Below are positions 16,879-26,298 of a DNA stretch of 64,000 bases, one piece after another; position 1 is the first letter of the stretch, and every line of letters starts with the position of its first letter. The notes beneath the pieces are model-generated. The model was not told where the DNA came from. It made no database searches and saw only the letters and a program-made list of their open reading frames with translations. Position numbers and translations under genes: made by a program. The stretch comes from Methanomethylophilus sp963643445 (GTDB taxonomy: Archaea > Thermoplasmatota > Thermoplasmata > Methanomassiliicoccales > Methanomethylophilaceae): contig CAVIJO010000003.1 of assembly GCA_963643445.1 (NCBI GenBank), forward strand, positions 1-64,000. Reading direction: 5' to 3'.

Positions 16879-18495
16879 TCAGGAATCGGTGACCTTCTTT
16901 ATTCCGCCGTAATCGTTCTTGGCTTCGCTGGCGGGGACTTTGATCTCATCGATGGTGATCCTGTTGTAGTCGAAGTCGATTCCGTTGGCGTAGAACGTCT
17001 CGATGATGGACTGCCTCAGATGCCCGCGTGCGGTGTAGCTCTTGTTGAAGTCGTCGAAGTACATCCCCATCTTGATGGTGATGTTGCTGTCACCGAACTC
17101 CTCCACCCTGGTGTAGGGCATTCCGTAGCTGCCGTCGGATATGACGTTCGGGTTCTTGCAGGCGGTCTCTTCCATAAGCCTGCGGGCCTTGCTGATGTCC
17201 TGACCGTAGGCGATGTCCATGGTGAGATAGACCTTGGTGACGAGGGTCTCGCCGGTTATGTTCTGGATCCTGCTGGTCTCGATGGTGCTGTTGGGCATGA
17301 GGTTGACATCGGTGTTGTCCCAGTTCGCCAGTTCGGTGAACATGACGTTGACCTTCCTGACCATGTAGATCGTCGAGTCGGTTCCGATGCGGATCAGGTC
17401 GCCCCTCTTGAACGGGCGGGTTGCGAGGATGACGATCCCGGCGAAGAACTGTTTCAGCACGTCCTGTGCACCCATGGATATTCCAAGGGATACGATACCT
17501 GCGCTGGTGATGATGGCCGCGAGGTTGAATCCGAGGAAGTTCATGATGATCATGACCGCGATGATTGCAATGGCCATCTCTCCGAGGTACATGAACAGGG
17601 GGCGGAGGCTCTGTATGTCCTCGCTGTGCAGTCCTTCTTTTTCGCTCATGTGGCGGAGGACGATGTCTATGATGATCTTGTACAGGTGCCAAGCGACGAT
17701 GACGCCGACAACGGCGTATGCGATCATGAAGATCCTGTTGACTAGGTCTATGATGGATTCCTCCGTCCCGAGGATGCGGAGGACCTCACCGACGGCCCAT
17801 ATCAGGATGATAGTGTGGCAGAGGTTGTACAGAGTTTTCTTCACGGCCGGTCTTTCGGGGTCGTCTTTCTTGGTGATGATTCTCGTGCATACGGGCACGA
17901 CGACCACTACGACGGCGTATCCGATGGCGAGGAGTGCGAAGAACGAGACTATCGCGGTGAACCATACGTTGCCGAGGATCCCGTCGAAATGGTTCGGAAC
18001 GTAGCCGAGGAATTTGTTGTAATTGTTTGAGGTGAGGTTGGATGTGACATTGAGGTCCAGGGCGAAGGATCCGGTATCGTCTTCGACATTCGGATTCACA
18101 GTGACTCTGACGGAGACTGTAATCCTGTACTCACCTTCGTGTGCGTACTCGTTGGAATCTATGGTGACAGGGATCCTGATCCAAGATGATCCGCTCTCCA
18201 TGATGATCATGGGGTCGGATCCGACTTTCGCCGAAATTCTGTTATTGTTGCACGATGCGGAAAGCTCCAGGGGGACATCCCTACCGTAGCCGTTTTGCAG
18301 GAAGAATACGGTCTCGATGCTTTTTCCCGCGGATACGGAGAGGGTATCGTCCTGACAGACATATGTGAGGCTCGTCCCCTCGATTCCGTGCGATTCCGCA
18401 GAAGAATCGTCTGCGCCGAACGGAACGGAGGCTGTAATCAGCATGGCCAAGGCCGCGACTGCGGCCAGCAGTATTTTGGTCCTGCCTGTGTTCAT
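16879..18495 (-). CDS. MscS-family mechanosensitive channel with exported N-terminal domain
   Basis: A 538-residue membrane protein. A signal peptide (about 1-33) is followed by an exported beta-rich domain (about 34-170) with NG-type NxT sites, then about five membrane helices. The MscS pore helix and beta domain follow (SLGISMGAQDVLKQFFAGIVI, then RPFKRGDLIRIG and NLMPNSTIETSRIQN). MscS proteins open under membrane tension to release solutes in hypo-osmotic shock. The exported domain is not part of the E. coli minimal channel and may sense the cell envelope. Confidence 0.88.
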   Translation of the reverse strand: MNTGRTKILLAAVAALAMLITASVPFGADDSSAESHGIEGTSLTYVCQDDTLSVSAGKSIETVFFLQNGYGRDVPLELSASCNNNRISAKVGSDPMIIMESGSSWIRIPVTIDSNEYAHEGEYRITVSVRVTVNPNVEDDTGSFALDLNVTSNLTSNNYNKFLGYVPNHFDGILGNVWFTAIVSFFALLAIGYAVVVVVVPVCTRIITKKDDPERPAVKKTLYNLCHTIILIWAVGEVLRILGTEESIIDLVNRIFMIAYAVVGVIVAWHLYKIIIDIVLRHMSEKEGLHSEDIQSLRPLFMYLGEMAIAIIAVMIIMNFLGFNLAAIITSAGIVSLGISMGAQDVLKQFFAGIVILATRPFKRGDLIRIGTDSTIYMVRKVNVMFTELANWDNTDVNLMPNSTIETSRIQNITGETLVTKVYLTMDIAYGQDISKARRLMEETACKNPNVISDGSYGMPYTRVEEFGDSNITIKMGMYFDDFNKSYTARGHLRQSIIETFYANGIDFDYNRITIDEIKVPASEAKNDYGGIKKVTDS

Positions 18496-18544
18496 ACTGC
18501 TTGTAATCCATCCCTTTTATTTATTACCGCACGATGGTTCGCAT

Positions 18545-19384
18545 ATGGAATGGACGGATGCTGCGGTTTTGGCCGATATTCTGACTGTCGTTGCGGTCAT
18601 GCTGTCTGCGGCGGTCAGCGACATCTGGACGAGGGAGGTCTCGGACCGCCATTGGCAGATCCTCGCAGTCGTCGGGCCCGCCGCATATTTCGCATTCTGC
18701 ATCGGCAGCGGGCTGCGCTGGGAGTATGTCTTCAACTGTCTGGGTATGCTGTGCGCGGCGCTTTGTTTCACCGCCGGCAGGGCCGGTCAGGATGTCGTCC
18801 TCGGCGCCGTGTCAGTTGTATCCGCAGCGGCGGTGCTGGTGTTCGGGGACAGGGATCCGTATATAATCTGCGGCGCGGTGTCCCAGATGACTGCGTTCCT
18901 GTTCTTCCTGTTCTATGCCGCCGGGATCCTCAGGGGAGGGGCGGATGCGAAATGTCTCATCGCCCTGAGTGTTTCCCTGCCTGTGCATTATGACATCTGG
19001 CACATCCCGGTTTCCGCTCCCGCGGATGCCTTTTCCGTCCTGTTCGCGCCGGTCTTCTCGGTATTGCTCGTCGGGGCCGCGGCGGCCGCAGTCTGGTGTA
19101 TCGCATGGTATTTCGTGCCCATGGAAGGGAAAAGGCGCGAAGGACTGAGGTGTCTCATGGAGATCTCCGCCGCGGAGAAAGCGTTCGTGTGGCCCGCAGA
19201 GGACATCCAGGACGGCGGAAAAACATACACTGGCACATGTTCGGACGAAGACATATCCGAGGTGTATGGGAGACTGCGCACCGCAGGGGAGAAAGAGGTC
19301 TGCGTCACCTACATGGTTCCGTTCGTGGCGCCGCTCGCGGCCGCGGCCATAGCAACGGTCCTGTCCGGCCCGCTTCTCATCTGA
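18545..19384 (+). CDS. A24 family (archaeal prepilin) peptidase
   Basis: A 279-residue multi-span membrane protein. The first catalytic Asp lies in AVSDIWTREVSDRHW and the second in ILRGGADAKCLIALS, the two-aspartate arrangement of archaeal FlaK/PibD peptidases that remove class III signal peptides from pilins and archaellins. About six helices precede a cytosolic C-terminal stretch (about 195-260) and a final helix. A TATA element (18513-18522) lies about 25 bp before ATG 18545, which looks leaderless. No pilin gene is adjacent. Two CTGGCACAT words lie inside. Confidence 0.82.
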   Translation: MEWTDAAVLADILTVVAVMLSAAVSDIWTREVSDRHWQILAVVGPAAYFAFCIGSGLRWEYVFNCLGMLCAALCFTAGRAGQDVVLGAVSVVSAAAVLVFGDRDPYIICGAVSQMTAFLFFLFYAAGILRGGADAKCLIALSVSLPVHYDIWHIPVSAPADAFSVLFAPVFSVLLVGAAAAAVWCIAWYFVPMEGKRREGLRCLMEISAAEKAFVWPAEDIQDGGKTYTGTCSDEDISEVYGRLRTAGEKEVCVTYMVPFVAPLAAAAIATVLSGPLLI

Positions 19385-20390
19385 TGATGTTGAGCCGGTG
19401 CTTGCAGAATGCGCAGCGGTCCCCGTCGAGTCCGATTATGTCGACGGCGTAACCGGTCCTCTTGATGACCGCCGCCCCGCATTCGGGACAGTAAGTGTCG
19501 GATGCATCGTCGTGGAGGATGTTGCCTACATATGCGTAGTTGAGTCCCCCGTCCTCGGCCATAGTCTGGAGTTTGAGGAGGGTGTCCACAGGGGTCATCG
19601 GAACGTCCATCATGTTGTAATCGGGATGGAATCTGGTGAAATGCACAGGTACGTCCGGCGAGAGACTGTCCCTGACCCATTCTATGAATTTCCCGACCTC
19701 CTCCGGACTGTCGTTCTTGCCGGGTATGACGAGATAGGTGAGTTCCAGATGCACGCCCTGTTCGAAAACGACCTCGCAGGATCTCTTGACGTCTTCCAGT
19801 TTCCCTCCGCACAGTCCGGTGTAGAAGCCGTCGCTGAACGCCTTGACGTCGAAGTTCACGGCCTCCGACACGGAGCAGAGTTCCTTCAGGGGATCCTCGT
19901 TCAGGTATCCGTTCGACACGAGAACAATCCCCAGGTCGGGATCGCATTCGTGGACGTCCATAATGTATTCGAACCAGATCCCGGGTTCGTTGTAGGTGAA
20001 CGCAATCTGGTCGGAGTTCTGCTGTCTGCAGAGTGCGGCGATGTCCTCGGCCGACTTGAAGGTGGTACGCTTCTTGCCGATGGGGGACATGGAGATGGAG
20101 TAATTCTGGCAGTATTCGCAGTGCAGGTTGCACCCGATCGATCCCACGGAGAATATCCCGGTGCCGGGTCTGTAATGATAGAAAGGTTTCTTCTCTATCG
20201 GGTCCACGGCCATGGATGAGATCCTGCCGTAGTTGTATGCGACGAGTTTCCCGTCGACGGCCTTGCGTGCGGTGCAGCGGCCGAAGGACTCGGATGGCAG
20301 TCTGCAGCGGTGCGGGCAGAGGTCGCATACCGCGAGATCCCCCTCGGGGTGCCAGTATCTGGCTTCGATGTTCGGGTTAATAAAGGCCAT
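19377..20390 (-). CDS. amrS: AmmeMemoRadiSam-type radical SAM enzyme
   Basis: A 337-residue radical SAM protein with the CNLHCEYCQN cluster motif (about residue 85) preceded by a Cys-rich lead (CDLCPHRCRL, GRCTARK) and followed by a C-terminal zinc-like CPECGAAV and CAFCKHRL. This is the layout of the PflA-like radical SAM member of the conserved AmmeMemoRadiSam trio; the reaction is not established. The Memo and AMMECR1 partners are not adjacent. ATG 20390 (MAFINPN) is chosen; it overlaps the thiL 3' end by 14 bp. Confidence 0.85.
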   Translation of the reverse strand: MAFINPNIEARYWHPEGDLAVCDLCPHRCRLPSESFGRCTARKAVDGKLVAYNYGRISSMAVDPIEKKPFYHYRPGTGIFSVGSIGCNLHCEYCQNYSISMSPIGKKRTTFKSAEDIAALCRQQNSDQIAFTYNEPGIWFEYIMDVHECDPDLGIVLVSNGYLNEDPLKELCSVSEAVNFDVKAFSDGFYTGLCGGKLEDVKRSCEVVFEQGVHLELTYLVIPGKNDSPEEVGKFIEWVRDSLSPDVPVHFTRFHPDYNMMDVPMTPVDTLLKLQTMAEDGGLNYAYVGNILHDDASDTYCPECGAAVIKRTGYAVDIIGLDGDRCAFCKHRLNIIR

Positions 20391-21327
20391 CCTGCATCTC
20401 CGACCTCTGTTCACCGTCGCAGAGGTATGGTACCGTGCCGTCCGTGACGGCACCTATTATCGAGAACATAACCCCAGCATCATAAAGTTTCTGTATCCCG
20501 GCCCTGTCGAAGGAGAACAGGAGTTCGTATTCGCCGCCCCATCTGACGACGGTCTCCTTCACATCCTTCCGGCAGAGTCCGCAGACCTCCTCCACCTCTT
20601 CCCCGATCGGGAGGAACTCCCATTCAATCTCCATTCCGACATGGGATGCGGAGCATACGGTGCGGCAGGCGTTTCCCAGCCCGTCGGAGAGATCCATGCA
20701 GGATGTGACGATCCCGGACGAGGCGAGGCCGATGCCCTCCTCCCATCTCGGGACGGGGGTCATGAGGGAGAAGATGCTGTCGTCGTACTCCGGGTACCCG
20801 TTCTCGACCGCCAGGAACCCGGCCGCGGCCTTCCCGAGTTCGCCGGTGACGGCGAGGATGTCCCCCGGACGGGCCCCGCTGCGGGTCATGGGCTTCCTTC
20901 CTTCCATGTCGCCTATTGCGGTGCCGGCTACTGCCAGAGGTCCGAATTTCGTATCTCCGCCGAGGACGTCGGTTTCGCAGAATTCGCAGCATTGGTCTAT
21001 TCCGCTCATGAGGTCGTAGAGTTCCATTTCCTCGGTGTCCTCGGGAGCGGTCACGGCGGGGAGGAACCCGATGGGCCTTGCACCCATGCTCGCGATGTCG
21101 CTGAAACTCACCGCGGCCGCGGTCCATCCGAACTGTTCGAAGGTCATACCCTTCGGAAAATGTCTTCCGGCGGTCAGGACGTCGGTGGATACGACGGTGT
21201 CTCCGCTGCATCTGACGACGGCGGCGTCGTCTCCCGGCCCCAGGGCCGTCCTGTCCGAGCGCGGACGCACTATCCCTCTGATGCGGTCTACCAGTTCCCT
21301 TTCCCCGACCTCTCCCAATGCGGCCAT
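20377..21327 (-). CDS. thiL: Thiamine-monophosphate kinase
   Basis: A 316-residue enzyme of the PurM/ThiL fold phosphorylating thiamine monophosphate to the diphosphate cofactor. Visible are GPGDDAAVV, STDVLTAGRHF, AVSFSDIASMGARP and DLSDGLGN (metal and ATP sites). Thiamine diphosphate is the cofactor of the two acetolactate synthases in this window. The frame is open far upstream, but the family starts at MAALGEVGERELV; a TATA-like element near 21352-21360 supports ATG 21327. Confidence 0.92.
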   Translation of the reverse strand: MAALGEVGERELVDRIRGIVRPRSDRTALGPGDDAAVVRCSGDTVVSTDVLTAGRHFPKGMTFEQFGWTAAAVSFSDIASMGARPIGFLPAVTAPEDTEEMELYDLMSGIDQCCEFCETDVLGGDTKFGPLAVAGTAIGDMEGRKPMTRSGARPGDILAVTGELGKAAAGFLAVENGYPEYDDSIFSLMTPVPRWEEGIGLASSGIVTSCMDLSDGLGNACRTVCSASHVGMEIEWEFLPIGEEVEEVCGLCRKDVKETVVRWGGEYELLFSFDRAGIQKLYDAGVMFSIIGAVTDGTVPYLCDGEQRSEMQDGLY

Positions 21328-21438
21328 ATCGGAGGATGCTATCCGATTCAGGTTAAAAGTTGTTCGCCGTACTGGGGCAGGGGAGCCCCTTCCCAATATG
21401 TTTAAAAATAAAAAAGAGGGATAACCGTCCAGATTGAA

Positions 21439-22686
21439 ATGATAGTGGACGTTAAGTACGGCAAGGACGGCGTACAGGAGATAGAGATCCCGGAGAAGAA
21501 CTACATCGGGACATTCTCCCCCAAGGATGTCGTCTGCGGCGATTCCGACCGCGTTATCAACGAATCTCTGGACGCCCCGATCGGAGGCGCACCCATCGAC
21601 GAGTTCCTCAAAGGCGGCGAAGACATCGTGTTCATAGTCAACGACGGGACCCGCCCCACCCCCACCGCAAAGGTGCTCGATGCCCTTTCCAAGAGGATGG
21701 ACCTCCGCGCCGCGAGGTACCTTATCGCGACCGGGACCCACAGGGCCCCCACCGAGGAGGAGTACGGGAACATATTCGGCTCCCACCTCGGGGAGCTCAG
21801 GGATAGGATAATCGTCCACGACGCCAAGAACTCCGAGTGCGTGAACCTCGGTACCTCCAAGAACGGCACCCCCATGGAGGTCAACAGGATCGCGGTGGAT
21901 GCGGACCGTCTCATCATCATCACCTCCGTCGAGCCCCACTATTTCGCTGGATGGACCGGAGGCAGGAAGTCGTTCCTCCCCGGAGTCGCATCGTACAGGA
22001 CCATCGAGACCAACCACAAGATGGCCGTCGGCATGGAGGCGCAGGCGCTCAGGCTCGAGGGTAACCCAGTCCATGAGGATATGATGGACGCCCTGGAGGT
22101 CGTGAAAGGGAAGAAGATCTTCTCCATCCAGATTGTCATGGACCGCCATCAGAACCTCTACAAGGTGGCTTCCGGCGAGCTCAATCCCGCATTCGAGCAG
22201 GCCGTTAAGTGGGGGGAGGAGGTCTTCGTCGTCCCCGTCCCCGAGAAGGCGGACGTGGTCATATCCGTCGCACCCTACCCCATGGACGTCGACCTGTATC
22301 AGTCGCAGAAGGCGCTGGACAACGGAAAATGGGCCCTCAAGGAAGGCGGAACCATCGTCATGGTGTCCAAGTGCAGGGAGGGGATCGGACACGACGGATT
22401 CCTGAAACTGCTCTCCACATCTTCGGACCCCAAGACCGTCATCGAGAACATCAAGAAGGGATACAAGCTCGGATACCACAAGGCAGCCAAGATGGCGGAG
22501 ATCGCCACATGGGCGAACATCTGGGCCGTCACGGATCTGGATGATTCCGTCATCAGGAGCGCCAATATGGTCCCCAAGAAGACCGTGGCGGAGGCCCTGA
22601 AGGACGCACTCGCCGCCAATCCGGAGGCGAGGGTCATGGTTCTCGCCGACGGAAGCGTGACCATCCCCCGTCCGGAGGAGGACTGA
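21439..22686 (+). CDS. LarA-family nickel-pincer racemase/epimerase
   Basis: A 415-residue protein of the LarA (DUF2088) family, 2-hydroxyacid racemases using a nickel-pincer nucleotide. The cofactor and catalytic residues of Lactiplantibacillus LarA (His108, His174, Lys184, His200) appear here as His101 (ATGTHRAP), His167 (VEPHYFAGW), Lys177 (GGRKSF) and His193 (ETNHK), with identical spacings of 66, 10 and 16. The substrate is unknown, since LarA homologues act on many 2-hydroxyacids. The lar cofactor genes (larB, larC, larE) are not in the window. It is followed after 2 bp by an HdrD/GlpC-like gene. Confidence 0.88.
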   Translation: MIVDVKYGKDGVQEIEIPEKNYIGTFSPKDVVCGDSDRVINESLDAPIGGAPIDEFLKGGEDIVFIVNDGTRPTPTAKVLDALSKRMDLRAARYLIATGTHRAPTEEEYGNIFGSHLGELRDRIIVHDAKNSECVNLGTSKNGTPMEVNRIAVDADRLIIITSVEPHYFAGWTGGRKSFLPGVASYRTIETNHKMAVGMEAQALRLEGNPVHEDMMDALEVVKGKKIFSIQIVMDRHQNLYKVASGELNPAFEQAVKWGEEVFVVPVPEKADVVISVAPYPMDVDLYQSQKALDNGKWALKEGGTIVMVSKCREGIGHDGFLKLLSTSSDPKTVIENIKKGYKLGYHKAAKMAEIATWANIWAVTDLDDSVIRSANMVPKKTVAEALKDALAANPEARVMVLADGSVTIPRPEED

Positions 22687-22688
22687 AC

Positions 22689-23801
22689 ATGTCTGCGGTC
22701 TTCACCCCCGAAAAGATCGAATTGGTACGCTCCGCCCTCTCCACCTGCACCATGTGCGGATTCTGCAAGAGCGTGTGCCCCTCATTCAAGGCCATCAACT
22801 GGGACACCGACCTGTCCAGAGGCCGCATAGTCATGACCTACGGTCTGTCCGTCGGCCAGCTGCAGCCGGACGACTCCGTCGTCAAATCGATGTACACCTG
22901 CACCACCTGCGCAGACTGCGTCAGGAGATGCCCGTCCAAGGTGGACATCGTCGAGATCATCGAACTGTGCAGGGCGGACCTCGTGGCATCCGGCCGCATC
23001 CTGCCCAAGCACAAGACCATGTGCGAGAACATCGTCAACTATCACAACCCCTTCGCAGAGAAGAAGTCCGTTGCGGAGGTCATGAAGGAGTGGGGGTACG
23101 AGCCCCACAGCGCCCCCGTGGCCTATTTCGCCGGATGCACGGCGACCTACAGGGCGGTCAAGACCGCCAAATCGTCGCTTTCAATCCTGAAGAAACTCGG
23201 AGTCGACTTCACCACCCTCGACGAGATCTGCTGTGGATCCGTCATGGGAAGGGTAGGATGGTCCGAGGAGGATCTGGTCAGGATTTACAAGAGGAATGTC
23301 GATGCGATCAAGGCCCTCGGGGTCAAGACCCTCGTCCTCTCCTGCGCCGGATGCTACAGGATGTTCAAGAAGGAATATCCGAAACATGTGGAGGTCCCCT
23401 TCGAAGTTCTCCATATGACCGAATTCCTCGCAAGGCAGAAACTCAGCCTCACCTCGCTGGGGGACGTGAAGGTCACATACCACGACCCCTGCCATCTGGG
23501 AAGGCACTGCGAAGTCTACGAGCCCCCGAGAGAGGTCATCGCCCAGTTCCCCGGAGTGGATTTCAAGGAGATGGCGTTCAACAGGAAGCTCAGCCACTGC
23601 TGCGGAGGCGGAGGAGGGGTCCGCGCCGCCTATCCTGAGGAATCCGCGAAGATCGCGGATACCCGTCTCGACGAGGCATCCTTCGCAGACATCATCATCA
23701 CGACCTGTCCGTTTTGCGTCACCAATCTCGGCGCACAGGCCAAAGGCAGGGACGTGAAGGTCGTGGACCTCGTGGAGTTGGTGGACGAGCACCTGCAATG
23801 A
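22689..23801 (+). CDS. HdrD/GlpC-like iron-sulfur protein with two CCG domains
   Basis: A 370-residue protein. The N-terminus holds two 4Fe-4S sets (CTMCGFCKSVCP and CTTCADCVRRCP, about residues 18-30 and 62-78). Two CCG cysteine-rich domains follow (ICCGSVMG with SCAGCYRMF; HDPCHLGRHC with HCCGGGGGV), the layout of heterodisulfide reductase subunit D and of GlpC/LldE electron-transfer subunits. With LarA upstream, a role as electron acceptor for 2-hydroxyacid oxidation is an inference; no FAD-type GlcD partner is adjacent. Confidence 0.88.
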   Translation: MSAVFTPEKIELVRSALSTCTMCGFCKSVCPSFKAINWDTDLSRGRIVMTYGLSVGQLQPDDSVVKSMYTCTTCADCVRRCPSKVDIVEIIELCRADLVASGRILPKHKTMCENIVNYHNPFAEKKSVAEVMKEWGYEPHSAPVAYFAGCTATYRAVKTAKSSLSILKKLGVDFTTLDEICCGSVMGRVGWSEEDLVRIYKRNVDAIKALGVKTLVLSCAGCYRMFKKEYPKHVEVPFEVLHMTEFLARQKLSLTSLGDVKVTYHDPCHLGRHCEVYEPPREVIAQFPGVDFKEMAFNRKLSHCCGGGGGVRAAYPEESAKIADTRLDEASFADIIITTCPFCVTNLGAQAKGRDVKVVDLVELVDEHLQ

Positions 23802-24595
23802 ACGCATCGGACTTTTTCAGGGGCGGGAGGCCCCGCCCCTTCATAATGGGGATCCTCAATGCGACCCCCGATTCCTTTTCGGACGGAGGCCTCTGGAATT
23901 CTCCGGATAAGGCACTGGCACATGCGTGCGCCATGGCTGACGCAGGCGCCGATATCATCGATGTCGGCGCCGAATCCACCCGTCCGGGAGCATCCGCCGT
24001 ATCAGCGGAAGAGGAGACCTGCAGACTTCTCCCGATCCTCCGGGAGATCATCCCTTCCCTGGATGTCCCCGTATCCGTCGACACTTACAAGGCATCCGTT
24101 GCGGAAGCCGCCGCGGATGCGGGAGTATCGATTATAAACGACGTTTCCGGACTCGGGGATCCGGATATGGCCCCCGCCGCAGCCCGTCTCGGCATTCCTC
24201 TCGTCATAATGAGTACATTCGGGGATCCGGGGACGTTCAAAACCGATTTCATCCCTGGGGATGCCGTTTCCTATGCGAAAGGATTTCTTGCGGAAAAAAT
24301 AGATCTGGCACATTCTGCCGGAGTGAAGGATTGCAATATCATAACCGATCCCGGGGTGGGTTTCGGGACGGCTTCCGCACAGGGCATGGAACTCCTCCGC
24401 AGATGTTCGGATTTTTCGTTCGGAGGAAAATACCCTGTCCTCGCAGGGCCGTCAAGGAAGAGGTTCCTGTCCGATGCCTTCCCGGGCATGGACAGGGATG
24501 ATGCGACCGCCGAAGCCTGCCTCGTAGCAGCCTCCGCCGGCGCAGACATCCTGAGGGTTCACGATGCGGCGCGCACTGCGGCAGCATTCAGATGA
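23798..24595 (+). CDS. folP: Dihydropteroate synthase-like protein
   Basis: A 265-residue TIM-barrel protein with the DHPS signatures MGILNATPDSFSDGG, IDVGAESTRPGA, VSVDTYKASVAE, INDVSGLGDPD, ITDPGVGFG and AGPSRKRFL. True DHPS joins pterin diphosphate with p-aminobenzoate; in methanogens homologues may instead serve methanopterin synthesis. ATG 23798 overlaps the previous stop by 4 bp. Two CTGGCACAT words lie in the gene, in different codon contexts. Confidence 0.88.
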   Translation: MNASDFFRGGRPRPFIMGILNATPDSFSDGGLWNSPDKALAHACAMADAGADIIDVGAESTRPGASAVSAEEETCRLLPILREIIPSLDVPVSVDTYKASVAEAAADAGVSIINDVSGLGDPDMAPAAARLGIPLVIMSTFGDPGTFKTDFIPGDAVSYAKGFLAEKIDLAHSAGVKDCNIITDPGVGFGTASAQGMELLRRCSDFSFGGKYPVLAGPSRKRFLSDAFPGMDRDDATAEACLVAASAGADILRVHDAARTAAAFR

Positions 24596-24596
24596 C

Positions 24597-25160
24597 TCAT
24601 TCCTGATAATCGTTCTTCTTTCTCTCGACTGCGGCCTTGTGTTTCTTTCTGGCCCCTATGAATTCCCCTATCGGGATTAGGATGCACACGATCATAACGA
24701 ATGCGGCGAGCTTGGCGATGCCTTCGACACCGATCTCGATGCTGTCGAGACCCTGGTTCGCGGCGATGCTGGGTATCTCCAGGGTGCTGGTCGCCGAGGT
24801 GAGGAGGACCGTGAGCCACACGGCTATCGCGACGCATTTGAGGATGCCGATGGCGAGTTTGCCGGTAGTTCCCGAACCGAAGTAGTTGCCCAGGTTCACG
24901 AGTATGAGGATGGGCAGATAAGACAGGACGGAGTTGAAGATGAAACCTCCCGGCTGCAGCATCTTCTTCATGGAATCTGTCATGTTGAACATGCTCTCCA
25001 TCGACCCGGTGTCCATGTACGATGCGATCGCCAGGGTTATCAGGATGATAACGATGTACTCGAGGACGGAAACGATGATCTTCTTCGCCATCCTCTTCTT
25101 GCTGTTGAGGTACGGCGCATCGTTCTTTTTGAGGATTTTCACAGCATCTTCGGAAGTCAT
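24597..25160 (-). CDS. Four-helix membrane protein of unknown function
   Basis: 187 residues: a basic N-terminal cytosolic part (about 1-27), hydrophobic segments near residues 28-48, 75-93, 100-122 and 145-168, then a Lys/Arg-rich tail. I recognise no family. ATG 25160 overlaps the stop of the upstream gene by 4 bp, so the two are translated together and may work together. It ends 1 bp from the folP stop (convergent). Confidence 0.7.
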   Translation of the reverse strand: MTSEDAVKILKKNDAPYLNSKKRMAKKIIVSVLEYIVIILITLAIASYMDTGSMESMFNMTDSMKKMLQPGGFIFNSVLSYLPILILVNLGNYFGSGTTGKLAIGILKCVAIAVWLTVLLTSATSTLEIPSIAANQGLDSIEIGVEGIAKLAAFVMIVCILIPIGEFIGARKKHKAAVERKKNDYQE

Positions 25161-26023
25161 GCGCTGATTCCTCCGTAGAATGATTCGATCATCTTGGAGA
25201 AGAATTCGGCCTGTTCCTTGGTGACGGTGTAGGATTCCTCGGAGGAACCCTTGTAGTTAATCGTCACTTCATCCTTGTCCTTGAAGAACGAGTTCATCAC
25301 GTCATATGCGGTCCCGTCGACTCCGCTGACGGCGAAGGAGACGGTTTTTCCGTCGGGGGAGACGTTCAGCTTGAAACCCACATCCGGACATCCCTCTATC
25401 CCGAGGGTGCAGTTCCCTTCAGAGTCGCATACCCTGTCGGCTATGCCCACTATATCCTTGGTGAAACCCGAGTCCGGAACATCGATGGTCATCTTCGCGG
25501 TGTTTCCGTCGTGTTCGACCTTCACGCCTCCGTCGAAGCCCATGTCGACGCGGAGATTGAGTCCCAGATCGATGAGTTTCTCCCCCCGGTATTCCAGATA
25601 GGAGAAGTGCAGCTTCGCCAGAATAGGGGTCTTGATGGTGCCGCCGTCGGAGTTGGACGCGAGACTAGCCAGGATCACGTACGCGGGCACCGTTATCGTC
25701 TGACGTTCCGTATGGGTCGTCGCATTGGCGGAGATGGTACCTATATCGATCGTGCCGAGATGGTACTTCTGGGAAGGCGCATCGAGGGCCAGTTCGATGT
25801 AGACGTCGGTGATGTCCGACGGCATTTTGGAGTCGATGATGTAACTCTGGGTTTTTATTGTGACTTCCATGCCGCTGTACGACAGTTCATTTTTGGTGCT
25901 TTCGTCGGCCTTGATGTCGACTGGAGGGTACTCGGTCGGAATCGCTTCCGAGAATACACTGTAGCAGCACCCCACTATGATGACCACTACGAGTATTTCG
26001 GCGACCAGTTTCGGTCCGTTCAT
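25157..26023 (-). CDS. Membrane-anchored exported protein of unknown function
   Basis: 288 residues: one N-terminal hydrophobic anchor (about 5-25, VAEILVVVIIVGCCYSVF), then an exported beta-rich region with alternating polar/hydrophobic strands and two Cys pairs (VCDSEGNCTLGIEGCPD). It is probably anchored outside the cell. A TATA element (cattataag on the minus strand, about 26046-26054) precedes the ATG. It forms a two-gene unit with the four-helix protein downstream. No family is recognised. Confidence 0.7.
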   Translation of the reverse strand: MNGPKLVAEILVVVIIVGCCYSVFSEAIPTEYPPVDIKADESTKNELSYSGMEVTIKTQSYIIDSKMPSDITDVYIELALDAPSQKYHLGTIDIGTISANATTHTERQTITVPAYVILASLASNSDGGTIKTPILAKLHFSYLEYRGEKLIDLGLNLRVDMGFDGGVKVEHDGNTAKMTIDVPDSGFTKDIVGIADRVCDSEGNCTLGIEGCPDVGFKLNVSPDGKTVSFAVSGVDGTAYDVMNSFFKDKDEVTINYKGSSEESYTVTKEQAEFFSKMIESFYGGISA

Positions 26024-26080
26024 AGTTCATCTAATCGCATCGGGCCTTATAATGATGTGTGGGAATCCGTTTGAAAACTG

Positions 26081-26275
26081 TCATAGGAAATATCCTGCAA
26101 TGAGGATGATCGCCGCACCGGCCACCGCGGTGCCGGCGAGGATGCCGTCACGGATCTTCTCCTTCTTCATCCTCTCGTGGTCCATGTTGTAGCATTCCAT
26201 CGAACAGTACGCCTGTTCGAACGGGACCGCACATCCGCAGTATCTGCAGTGGTCATGGTCGGGAAGATCTGCCAT
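26081..26275 (-). CDS. DUF2116-type zinc-ribbon membrane protein
   Basis: 64 residues. The N-terminus has HDHCRYCGCAVPFEQAYCSMECYNM, a CxxC...CSxxC treble-clef zinc site, followed by charged residues and one C-terminal membrane helix (about 46-64, GTAVAGAAIILIAGYFL). This is the layout of the archaeal DUF2116 family, whose role is unknown. ATG 26275 lies 27 bp from the centre of a TTTTAAAA box shared with the divergent E1-like gene. Confidence 0.78.
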   Translation of the reverse strand: MADLPDHDHCRYCGCAVPFEQAYCSMECYNMDHERMKKEKIRDGILAGTAVAGAAIILIAGYFL

Positions 26276-26298
26276 GTCTGCTACATGTAGTCTATCCC

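Noticed and set aside
21328..22479. N-terminal extension of thiL to 700 codons
   Set aside because: The extension runs antisense through the LarA-family gene; the ThiL family begins at the ATG at 21327.
23798..24595. CTGGCACAT copies explained by a conserved Leu-Ala-His peptide motif
   Set aside because: Some copies do encode LAH, but others encode WHI, GTC, VPA or CQI in different frames, and seven are non-coding.
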